Under the pieces are notes generated by a model that searched no databases, was not told the DNA's origin, and saw nothing but the letters and a program-made list of their open reading frames with translations. A program made the translations under genes and the position numbers. From Desulfuromonadaceae bacterium (GTDB taxonomy: Bacteria; Desulfobacterota; Desulfuromonadia; Desulfuromonadales; Desulfuromonadaceae), in assembly GCA_027065245.1 (NCBI GenBank), contig JAMOOS010000020.1:1-21670 (forward strand): 21,670 nt of DNA. Reading direction: 5' to 3'. Below are positions 15,491 to 21,670 of the stretch, in pieces. Within the stretch, counting starts at the first letter, position 1, and each line of letters begins with the position of its first letter.

Positions 15491-17089
15491 ATGAAGATCA
15501 CATCAGACTTTCTTATCATCGGCAGCGGGATTGCCGGACTGTCATTCGCGTTAAAGGTTGCCGATTCGAAAAAAGTGGCATTAATTACCAAAAGGGAATT
15601 GGCGGAAACGTCCACCCGCTACGCCCAGGGCGGCATCGCCACGGTATTTTCCAGTGAAGACTCCTTCGATTCCCATGCCGAGGACACCATGGTGGCCGGC
15701 GCCTTCCTTTCCCACCGCGATATCGTCGATATCGTAGTGCAAGGCGGACCGCAAGCCATAGAAAATCTTATCAACTTCGGTACCCAATTTACCCGTAACG
15801 ACACAGGCAACTACGACCTGACTCGCGAAGGCGGCCACAGTTTCCGCCGTATTCTTCACGCCGCCGACATCACCGGGCGCGAAATTGAACGCGCCCTGGC
15901 AGAGGCGGCACAACAGCACCCCAACATCACCATCTACGAACACCACTGCGCCATCGACCTGATCACTGAAGCCAAGGTGCGCCAGCGTCGCCTGCAGCGC
16001 AACCGCTGTCTGGGCGCTTATGTACTCAACAACGCCACAAAGGAGGTAATTACCTTTGGCGCCAAAGTAACGGTGCTGGCCACCGGCGGTGCCGGCAAGG
16101 TGTATCTGTACACCTCCAATCCAGATATAGCTTCCGGCGACGGCATTGCCATGGCCTACCGCGCCGGGGCAGCGGTAGCCAACATGGAGTTCATGCAGTT
16201 TCACCCCACTACCCTGTATCATCCCCATGCCAAATCATTCCTCATTTCCGAGGCGGTACGCGGCGAGGGCGCGATTCTCAAGCGGGCCGACGGCCACGCT
16301 TTTATGGCGGAATACCACGAGCTCAAGGATCTGGCTCCGCGCGATATTGTGGCGCGCGCCATAGACAACGAGATGAAGGTCAACGGCGACGACTGCGTAT
16401 TTCTCGATATCACCCACAAAGGCGCTGACTATGTAAAAGATCGCTTTCCCAATATCTACGAAACGCTGCTGAAATACGGCGTGGACATGGCCAAAGAGCC
16501 GGTACCGGTGGTACCGGCGGCCCACTACCTGTGCGGTGGTGTCCAGGTGGACAGCTACGGTCAAACCGAGATCAGCAACCTGTTTGCCATCGGCGAGGTC
16601 TCCTGTACCGGCCTGCACGGCGCCAATCGCCTGGCCAGCAACAGCCTGCTGGAAGGAGCGGTGTTCGGTGAGCGTGCCGCCGCCCGCGCCCTGGAAAATA
16701 TCGACTCCCAGCCAATGCATTTTCCGGCGGTGGAACCGTGGGATTACGGCAGCGCCATCGACAGCGATGAAGAGGTGGTGGTCACCCACAACTGGGATGA
16801 AATCCGCCTGTGCATGTGGAACTACGTCGGCATTGTCCGCTCCAATAAGCGCCTGAGCCGGGCGCTGCGCCGCATCAATATGATTCAGGAAGAGATTCAC
16901 GAATACTACTGGAACTTTAACGTTACCAGCGACCTGCTGGAGCTGCGCAATATCGCCACCGTGGCGGAACTGATCGTGCGCTGCGCGCTGGAACGCAAAG
17001 AAAGCCGTGGCCTGCACTACACCATCGACTACCCGCAGACCGACGATATACACTGGAAAAAAGATACCGTAATCCGCAAAACCTTTTAG
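15491..17089 (+). CDS. nadB: L-aspartate oxidase
   Basis: FAD enzyme that oxidises L-aspartate to iminoaspartate, the first step of de novo NAD synthesis; under anaerobic conditions fumarate can serve as acceptor. It has 532 residues, the normal length. N-terminal Rossmann motif IIGSGIAGLSFAL (about 9-21), STRYAQGGIA, EGGHSFRRILHAADITG, the ATGGAG block, EFMQFHPTTLYHP with active-site His, SEAVRGEGA, PAAHYLCGGV, and GLHGANRLASNSLLEGAVFG distinguish it from succinate dehydrogenase flavoproteins. GGGGGA precedes the ATG by 6 bases. It is first in a plus-strand operon with chorismate mutase and a small regulatory-domain-like gene; nadA and nadC are not in this window. Confidence 0.96.
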   Translation: MKITSDFLIIGSGIAGLSFALKVADSKKVALITKRELAETSTRYAQGGIATVFSSEDSFDSHAEDTMVAGAFLSHRDIVDIVVQGGPQAIENLINFGTQFTRNDTGNYDLTREGGHSFRRILHAADITGREIERALAEAAQQHPNITIYEHHCAIDLITEAKVRQRRLQRNRCLGAYVLNNATKEVITFGAKVTVLATGGAGKVYLYTSNPDIASGDGIAMAYRAGAAVANMEFMQFHPTTLYHPHAKSFLISEAVRGEGAILKRADGHAFMAEYHELKDLAPRDIVARAIDNEMKVNGDDCVFLDITHKGADYVKDRFPNIYETLLKYGVDMAKEPVPVVPAAHYLCGGVQVDSYGQTEISNLFAIGEVSCTGLHGANRLASNSLLEGAVFGERAAARALENIDSQPMHFPAVEPWDYGSAIDSDEEVVVTHNWDEIRLCMWNYVGIVRSNKRLSRALRRINMIQEEIHEYYWNFNVTSDLLELRNIATVAELIVRCALERKESRGLHYTIDYPQTDDIHWKKDTVIRKTF

Positions 17090-17101
17090 AGGAGCCCCAC
17101 C

Positions 17102-17374
17102 GTGACCATTGATGAAATCCGCGCCGAGATCGACAGCATAGATGACAAGCTGTTGCGTATCTTCAACCGCCGCGCCGAGCTGGCCCTGCAGATAGGTCAT
17201 TTAAAAAAACAGCTCGACCTACCCATTTACGACCCGGAGCGCGAAAAGCGGATTTTCACCAAAATGGCCGCCAATAACCCCGGTCCACTGGACAACAACG
17301 CCATCAAGCGCCTGTTCGAACGGGTTATCGACGAGTCACGCAGTCTGGAGCGGATTAAATCAAAAGGGCTTTAA
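17102..17374 (+). CDS. aroQ: Chorismate mutase, AroQ class
   Basis: Converts chorismate to prephenate, the branch point to phenylalanine and tyrosine. A 90-residue all-helical stand-alone domain. Compared by eye with the E. coli P-protein mutase domain, Arg7, Arg24, Lys35, Arg47 and Glu48 fall at a constant offset of four from Arg11, Arg28, Lys39, Arg51 and Glu52, so the active site looks intact. The residue facing E. coli Gln88 appears to be Glu83, as in yeast chorismate mutase. GTG start with GAGGAG 7 bases upstream, 12 bases after nadB. No prephenate dehydratase or dehydrogenase domain is fused. The next gene starts two bases after its stop. Confidence 0.93.
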   Translation: MTIDEIRAEIDSIDDKLLRIFNRRAELALQIGHLKKQLDLPIYDPEREKRIFTKMAANNPGPLDNNAIKRLFERVIDESRSLERIKSKGL

Positions 17375-17376
17375 CC

Positions 17377-17586
17377 ATGTTGATTGTATTAAAAAAACAG
17401 ATAGATGAACCGGAGTTGGAGCAGATCAAACAGTATCTTATAAACCAGGACTTTGACTTTCACCAGTCGACAGGCTCCAACCGCATCATCATCGGCGTAA
17501 TCGGCGATACCCAACAATTTGACACAACTACCCTGGAGCAGATGAACGGCGTGCATGTGGTATTCAAAATACCTGCGGAAGAGTGA
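17377..17586 (+). CDS. Free-standing DAHP synthase ferredoxin-like regulatory domain homologue
   Basis: A 69-residue protein: MLIVLKK at the start, a helix (EPELEQIKQYLINQ), a strand and loop (RIIIGVIGDTQQFD), a helix, then GVHVVFKIP. This closely follows the pattern I know from the N-terminal ferredoxin-like domain of type I-beta DAHP synthases (as in Thermotoga), where it mediates feedback inhibition by aromatic amino acids. The catalytic TIM barrel is absent: a stop comes at 17584 and the convergent gene begins 22 bases later, with no remnant. ATG has AGGG 8 bases upstream, two bases after the chorismate mutase stop, so it looks like a working gene. It may regulate the mutase or a DAHP synthase in trans. 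Family assignment is by eye. Confidence 0.78.
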   Translation: MLIVLKKQIDEPELEQIKQYLINQDFDFHQSTGSNRIIIGVIGDTQQFDTTTLEQMNGVHVVFKIPAEE

Positions 17587-17601
17587 ACTTTGAACTTACG
17601 G

Positions 17602-17619
17602 CAGACTGCTAGGAGTCTG
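17602..17619. other. Short hairpin at the convergent junction
   Basis: CAGACT, loop GCTAGG, AGTCTG: a perfect 6-bp stem straddling the end of the flavoprotein gene between two convergent transcripts. No T-run follows on either strand, so a terminator role is doubtful. Confidence 0.3.
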
Positions 17620-18877
17620 TGACAGGTTCCTGGATGGCGGCGGCGCTGCGGCCGGCCAGGTAACCGGTAGAAAATGCCGCCTGCAGGTTGTAGCCGCCAG
17701 TGTCGGCCTGCAGGTCGAGAACTTCTCCGGCAAAGTACAGACCTGACACCAAGCGTGACTCCATGCTGCGTGGGTTTACCTGTTTTAAATCAACGCCACC
17801 GGCGGTCACAATGGCCTCGTCCATGGGGCGGTGGCCGCTCACCGGCAGAACAAAATTCTTCAGCCAGTGGCGCAGGCGTTTGCGCTGCGCCACTGTAATA
17901 CTGTGACCGCAGCAATCACCCGGCAAATCTGCCTGCTGCAGACACACCGGCACCATTTCACGCACCATGAGTCCGCGCAAAATACTCTCCAGCTCCTCGG
18001 CGTGACGGCGACGAAAATCACGTTGCAGGCGCGCGTCGAGCTTCTTATCGTCCAGTGCCGGTTTCAGATCGAGGCGCAACTCCACCTGCTTCCCCTCCGC
18101 CAGCGCATCAACGGCGACGCCACTCATGGTCAGCACCACCGGCCCAGTAACGCCATCTTCATTGAACACCAGTTCACCAAACTCGGCGGCAGCCTTTTTA
18201 CCATCAACAAACAACGCCGCAGCGATATTGCGCAGGTTGAGACCACATAGCTGAGCCGCTGCCGCACCGGTGGTCACCAGCGGCACCAGAGCGGGACGCA
18301 ACGGCACAATACGGTGGCCAACCGCCGCTGCCAGGGCGCAACCGGCACCATCAGAGCCGGTGGCTGAGTAGCTGCTGCCGCCGCAGGCAACAATTACCGC
18401 ATCGGTACGGATATGCTGTCCGTTGCTCACTACCGCGACCACGCGGTTTTCCTCGACGACAATACGTTCCACGGCACTGCGATAATGAATTTCGGCACCG
18501 GCGGCCAGCAACCAGCGCCGCAACAGTTCGACCACCTGCTGCGCCTTGCCGGCAGCCGGGAATATCCGCCCGCCGCGCTCGCGGGTCAACTCAAGACCGT
18601 GAGCGCTGAAAAAATCGACCAAATCGTCGCTAAACCACACATTGAACGCCTGGCGCAAAAAACGACCGTTACTGCCAAAGTGGCCGATAAAATCAGCCAG
18701 GGCAGCGCTATTGGTAAGATTGCAACGCCCCTTGCCGGTTATAGCCAGTTTAAGCCCGGCGCGGCGCATTTTTTCCAGCACCACAACTTCGGCCCCGGCT
18801 TCAGCCGCCTGACCGGCAGCCATCATACCGGCGGCACCGGCGCCGACAACCACCACTTTAGGATATTTATCCGCCAC
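17609..18877 (-). CDS. HI0933/BaiN-like FAD-dependent flavoprotein
   Basis: A predicted NAD(P)/FAD-dependent oxidoreductase of 422 residues. It has an N-terminal dinucleotide-binding motif VVVVGAGAAGMMAA (about 8-21), the family hallmark LAITGKGRCNLTN (44-56), VIVACGGSSYSATGSDG in the middle, and the C-terminal block GLYFAGEVLDLQADTGGYNLQAAFSTGYLAG. The substrate of this family is generally unknown; a bile-acid-related member is called BaiN, but that role should not be carried over. GTG start at 18877, overlapping the 3' end of the yciH gene by 11 bases; the ribosome site is weak, suggesting coupling. Last gene of the gltX cluster. Confidence 0.93.
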   Translation of the reverse strand: MADKYPKVVVVGAGAAGMMAAGQAAEAGAEVVVLEKMRRAGLKLAITGKGRCNLTNSAALADFIGHFGSNGRFLRQAFNVWFSDDLVDFFSAHGLELTRERGGRIFPAAGKAQQVVELLRRWLLAAGAEIHYRSAVERIVVEENRVVAVVSNGQHIRTDAVIVACGGSSYSATGSDGAGCALAAAVGHRIVPLRPALVPLVTTGAAAAQLCGLNLRNIAAALFVDGKKAAAEFGELVFNEDGVTGPVVLTMSGVAVDALAEGKQVELRLDLKPALDDKKLDARLQRDFRRRHAEELESILRGLMVREMVPVCLQQADLPGDCCGHSITVAQRKRLRHWLKNFVLPVSGHRPMDEAIVTAGGVDLKQVNPRSMESRLVSGLYFAGEVLDLQADTGGYNLQAAFSTGYLAGRSAAAIQEPVTDS

Positions 18878-19220
18878 AGCGCTTCAGCCGCCAGCCACGT
18901 TCGCTGATATATTGCGCCACACTATCGCGATGATCGCCCTGAATTTCGATATTACCCTGTTTCAGGGTACCGCCACTGCCACAGCGCTGTTTAAGAGTTT
19001 TGGCCAGCTGCTTCAGCTCCGCCCCCACCAGCGGCAGATCGCTGACAACAGTAACCGCCTTGCCGCCACGCCCTTTGCGTTCCAGCCGCAGGCGCACCGG
19101 CCCGGCCGCAGGCTGTTTCTGCTCGCGGCGACAGATGCAGGCACCAACCGGCTGCGCACAGTCAGGGCACATACGCCCTTTATCACTGGAGTAGACCAGC
19201 CCGGTTTCCTCGTCAGCCAT
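18867..19220 (-). CDS. yciH: SUI1/eIF1-like translation factor, YciH family
   Basis: A bacterial homologue of eukaryotic initiation factor eIF1, thought to influence start-codon fidelity on the small ribosomal subunit. It has 117 residues: a Cys-rich N-terminus (CPDCAQPVGACIC, 18-30, a likely zinc-binding knuckle), a Lys/Arg-rich basic stretch (VRLRLERKGRGGKAVTVVSDL), and the SUI1 core LKQRCGSGGTLKQGNIEIQGDHRD with C-terminal YISERGWRLKRCGG. ATG 19220 overlaps the end of gltX by 8 bases, so the translation genes appear co-transcribed and coupled. Confidence 0.94.
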   Translation of the reverse strand: MADEETGLVYSSDKGRMCPDCAQPVGACICRREQKQPAAGPVRLRLERKGRGGKAVTVVSDLPLVGAELKQLAKTLKQRCGSGGTLKQGNIEIQGDHRDSVAQYISERGWRLKRCGG

Positions 19221-20616
19221 TGGCGCACAACTCCCGCGCCGCCTTTATACGCTGCAGGCAGCGCTCACGCCCTAGCGCCAGCATAATTTCGTAGATTCCC
19301 GGCGCACTGGTACCGCCGCTTAAAGCCACCCGCGTCGGCTGGCCGACCTTGCCGAACTTGAGCCCGGTACGTTCCAGCACCCGCTTGAACGCCGCCTCAA
19401 CCCCGTCACTGTCAAACGTTGCGCCACTTAACTCCTCGTGCAAAACAGCAAATATCTCCTCCTGCTCCGCAGTGATAAACTTCGCCCGCGCCTTGGCGTC
19501 ATGCACCACCGGCTCTGTGAAATAAAACGCCGCTTTTTGCGCCATCTCCACCATGGTTCGGCTACGATCCTGCAGGCTTTTCACCACCAGTGCCAGGTCG
19601 ATATCCTCAGCGGGAACAATATCGATCCGGGCCAGATAAAAACGTAGCAGCTCGCCCAGCCGCCTGGCGTCACCGGTTTTGATATAATGCTCATTGAGCC
19701 ACAGTAGTTTTTCCGGGTTGAACACCCCGGCGCTGCGCCCGACATTGTCGAGAGAAAATTTCTCCACCAGTTCATCCATGGAGAAAATCTCCTCATCACC
19801 ATACGACCAGCCCAAGCGCACCAGATAGTTAACCAGTGCCTCAGGCAGATAGCCCATATCACGATACGCCATCACCGAAGTAGCACCGTGGCGTTTGGAA
19901 AGGCGCTTTTTATCGGCACCGAGAATCATCGGCACATGGGCAAATTCCGGCACCGGATAGCCCAGCGCCGTGTAGATCTGAATCTGCCTGGGAGTGTTGT
20001 TTACATGGTCGTCGCCACGCAATACCAGCGTCAGCCCCATCTCGGCATCATCCACCACCACGACAAAATTATAAGTGGGAGTACCGTCGCTGCGCTGGAT
20101 AATCATGTCGTCCAGTTCGCTGTTGTCAAAGGTTATCCTCCCCTTGATGCGATCGACAAAACTGGTGCGCCCCTGCTGCTGCGATTTAAAACGCACCACA
20201 TAGGGAGTGCCGTCGTCAGCGCGCGGCGGCAGATCACGACAGGTACCGTCATAGCACGGCTTGTCGCCGCGTTGACGCGCCGCCTCCCGTTTGGCATCCA
20301 GTTCTTCCGGCGTGCAGTAACACTTGTACGCCTTACCAGTATCGAGCAACTGCTGAATTTTGCGCTGGTACAGATCAAAGCGCTCACTCTGATAAAATGG
20401 CCCTTCGTCACAACTTAGCCCCAGCCAGGCCATGGCATCGAGGATGGCATCCACCGACTGCTGAGTAGAACGCTGCACATCGGTATCCTCAATACGCAGG
20501 ATGAAAGTACCCTGCTCCTTGCGCGCCAGCAGATAGTTGAACAGTGCGGTACGGGCGCCACCGATATGCAGATAGCCGGTGGGGCTGGGAGCAAAACGAA
20601 CTCGCGTCTGTGACAT
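19213..20616 (-). CDS. gltX: Glutamyl-tRNA synthetase
   Basis: Charges tRNA-Glu with glutamate in the cytoplasm. It has 467 residues, the usual length. Class I signatures: RFAPSPTGYLHIGGARTALFN at the N-terminus (HIGH-type) and KKRLSKRHG (KMSKS-type) in the middle. A CYC motif and a following CYDGTC correspond to the zinc-binding insertion of E. coli GluRS, although the E. coli histidine ligand position is Asp here. Start ATG 20616 chosen because GGAGG is 8 bases upstream and the protein then begins MSQTRVRFAPSP, as in other GluRS. Discriminating or non-discriminating specificity cannot be told. A terminator separates it from rpsI; yciH overlaps its 3' end. Confidence 0.96.
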   Translation of the reverse strand: MSQTRVRFAPSPTGYLHIGGARTALFNYLLARKEQGTFILRIEDTDVQRSTQQSVDAILDAMAWLGLSCDEGPFYQSERFDLYQRKIQQLLDTGKAYKCYCTPEELDAKREAARQRGDKPCYDGTCRDLPPRADDGTPYVVRFKSQQQGRTSFVDRIKGRITFDNSELDDMIIQRSDGTPTYNFVVVVDDAEMGLTLVLRGDDHVNNTPRQIQIYTALGYPVPEFAHVPMILGADKKRLSKRHGATSVMAYRDMGYLPEALVNYLVRLGWSYGDEEIFSMDELVEKFSLDNVGRSAGVFNPEKLLWLNEHYIKTGDARRLGELLRFYLARIDIVPAEDIDLALVVKSLQDRSRTMVEMAQKAAFYFTEPVVHDAKARAKFITAEQEEIFAVLHEELSGATFDSDGVEAAFKRVLERTGLKFGKVGQPTRVALSGGTSAPGIYEIMLALGRERCLQRIKAARELCANG

Positions 20617-20634
20617 AGAAATATCCTCCATTAT

Positions 20635-20648
20635 CCCGGCACGCCGGG
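20635..20648. other. GC-rich palindrome in the gltX leader
   Basis: CCCGGCACGCCGGG is self-complementary apart from the central two bases, and lies about 10 bases upstream of the gltX ribosome site. It could be an operator or a small leader hairpin. No good promoter was found for gltX. Confidence 0.35.
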
Positions 20649-20671
20649 CAGCGGAATAAACCGAGTAAAGC

Positions 20672-20699
20672 AAAAGGGGAACCAGCCGGTTCCCCTTTT
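20672..20699 (-). terminator. Rho-independent terminator after rpsI
   Basis: A perfect 12-bp stem (AAAAGGGGAACC with GGTTCCCCTTTT) around a 4-base loop AGCC. It has A- and T-tracts on both sides, so it could work in both directions. It ends the rplM-rpsI transcript 26 bases after the rpsI stop. Confidence 0.9.
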
Positions 20700-20724
20700 T
20701 GATTGTGCATATATACAGATATTT

Positions 20725-21117
20725 TTAACGCTTGGAGAACTGGAAGCTGCGCCGTGCGCCGGCACGACCGTACTTCTTCCGTTCCTTGATGCGGCTGTCG
20801 CGGGTAATAAACCCGGCTTTTTTCAGCACCGGTCGCAATGAAGCGTCCGTCTCCAGCAGCGCCTTGGTGATGCCGTGCTTGATAGCACCGGCCTGACCGG
20901 AAGGACCGCCACCCTGAACATTGACATAAATGTCATATTTGCCCATGTTGTCGGTCAGCTCCAAAGGCTGACGAATAATCATCTTTGAGGTCTCGCGACC
21001 AAAATAATCGTTATAATCCTGCTTGTTTACAATAATATTGCCAGCGCCGGGCTTCATCCACACCCGGGCGATGGAAGTTTTTCTCTTGCCGGTGGCATAA
21101 AATCTTTGTTCAGCCAT
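20725..21117 (-). CDS. rpsI: Ribosomal protein S9
   Basis: A small-subunit protein whose C-terminal tail reaches the P-site tRNA. It has 130 residues with the family blocks YATGKRKTSIARVW, NVQGGGPSGQAGAIKHGITKALL, RDSRIKERKKYGRAGARRSFQFSKR; the terminal Lys-Arg is conserved. ATG 21117, AAGGAG upstream, 25 bases after rplM in the classic L13-S9 operon. Confidence 0.98.
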   Translation of the reverse strand: MAEQRFYATGKRKTSIARVWMKPGAGNIIVNKQDYNDYFGRETSKMIIRQPLELTDNMGKYDIYVNVQGGGPSGQAGAIKHGITKALLETDASLRPVLKKAGFITRDSRIKERKKYGRAGARRSFQFSKR

Positions 21118-21142
21118 GATGTATCATTCTCCTTGAAGTAAA

Positions 21143-21571
21143 CTAGATATCGAGTACTTTGGGCTGTTGAGCTGCGTTCTTATGCTCGCTGCCGGCGTAG
21201 ACTTTAAGTTTTTTCAACATCTGCCGCCCCAACTTGTTCTTGGGCAACATACCGCGTACCGCCTTGATCAACACCTCCTCAGGCTTCTTAGCCAACAGTT
21301 TTTCGGCGTTGATTTCGCGGATACCGCCGGGAAAGCCAGTATGGTGATAATACTTCTTATCGGCCAGTTTATTACCGGTAAGTACCAGCTTTTCAGCGTT
21401 TACTACCACTACATAGTCACCAGTATCGACATGGGGAGTATAGATGGCTTTATGCTTGCCGCGCAAAATAGTGGCAATACGCGCCGCAGCGCGACCAAGA
21501 ACCTTGCCCTCCATATCAACCAGAAACCAGTCTCTCTTTACCTCAGATGCTTTTGCTGCTTGCGTGCTCAT
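21143..21571 (-). CDS. rplM: Ribosomal protein L13
   Basis: An early-assembling large-subunit protein. It has 142 residues, the normal length, with family blocks DMEGKVLGRAAARIATILRGKHK, HVDTGDYVVVVNAEKLVLTGNK, KKYYHHTGFPGGIREI and VRGMLPKNKLGRQMLKKLKVYAGSEH. ATG 21571 has GAGAGG 6 bases upstream. First gene of the operon with rpsI; a clear promoter lies about 60 bases upstream. Confidence 0.98.
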   Translation of the reverse strand: MSTQAAKASEVKRDWFLVDMEGKVLGRAAARIATILRGKHKAIYTPHVDTGDYVVVVNAEKLVLTGNKLADKKYYHHTGFPGGIREINAEKLLAKKPEEVLIKAVRGMLPKNKLGRQMLKKLKVYAGSEHKNAAQQPKVLDI

Positions 21572-21630
21572 GGTTATCCTCTCATGTATATAAAAATCTG
21601 CGTAGCTGTACGGGGCTCACAGAGTTGAGG

Positions 21631-21659
21631 AACATAGCGGAAATCAACGCCGCAGTCAA
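21631..21659 (-). promoter_or_regulatory. Sigma70-type promoter of rplM-rpsI
   Basis: On the minus strand TTGACT (21659-21654), 17 bases, TATGTT (21636-21631). The start would be near 21624, giving a leader of about 50 bases before rplM. Confidence 0.75.
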
Positions 21660-21670
21660 GGATTTTATCC

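Noticed and set aside
16235..17200. Long minus-strand open frame opposite nadB
   Set aside because: It is a shadow of the well-supported nadB reading frame and crosses into chorismate mutase; no recognisable product.
20620..20637. GATAAT-like -10 just before gltX
   Set aside because: The best -35 partner (TTTATT) is 19 bases away and the start would fall inside the ribosome site, so it is unlikely to be the gltX promoter.
20617..20673. Longer N-terminus for GluRS
   Set aside because: The added residues precede the universal start region, and GGAGG is correctly placed only for ATG 20616.
1..21670. CRISPR arrays, insertion sequences, integrases or phage genes
   Set aside because: No spaced repeat series, terminal inverted repeats with a transposase, or integrase-like proteins were seen on either strand.

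Overview
The window reads as an ordinary chromosomal segment of a Gram-negative anaerobe-like bacterium. I favour the Desulfuromonadales/Desulfobacterota group. The reasons are the ThrRS sequence style (an NCLAH block), c-type haem proteins with CxxCH motifs, a TRAP transporter and type-IV-pilus-style (Tfp) chemosensory proteins. This placement is inference; no rRNA or marker comparison was possible. Nearly everything lies on the minus strand except one three-gene plus-strand operon.

Right to left on the minus strand: (a) 21.7-20.7 kb, a sigma70-type promoter, rplM-rpsI and a strong terminator. (b) 20.6-17.6 kb, gltX, a SUI1/YciH protein and an HI0933/BaiN-like flavoprotein, overlapping end to start. 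(c) 15.3-14.1 kb, a small lytic transglycosylase coupled to pgsA. (d) 13.9-10.9 kb, a DctP-DctQ-DctM TRAP transporter with a hairpin after dctP and a terminator at the end. (e) 10.3-1.5 kb, one long chemosensory operon: PilH-like regulator, unknown 182-residue protein, membrane haem-c sensor ending in HAMP, REC-DUF4388 protein, Hpt-CheW fusion, CheA-REC hybrid, PilJ-like chemoreceptor, small cytochrome c. (f) tRNA-Val(GAC), then thrS running off the left edge. On the plus strand, 15.5-17.6 kb, nadB is followed by an AroQ chorismate mutase and a 69-residue protein that looks like the isolated N-terminal ferredoxin-like domain of a type I-beta DAHP synthase.

The most interesting region is the chemosensory operon. 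It has the parts of a Tfp/Chp-like pathway: receptor, CheW function supplied by an Hpt-CheW fusion, CheA-REC, and PilH. CheR and CheB are absent from the window. It is bracketed by two predicted periplasmic haem-c proteins, and one is a receptor-like Tll0287/DUF3365-HAMP protein without an output domain. This suggests a redox- or ligand-sensing input to surface behaviour, which is inference. The second notable item is the free-standing DAHP synthase regulatory-domain homologue directly after chorismate mutase, suggesting feedback control supplied in trans.
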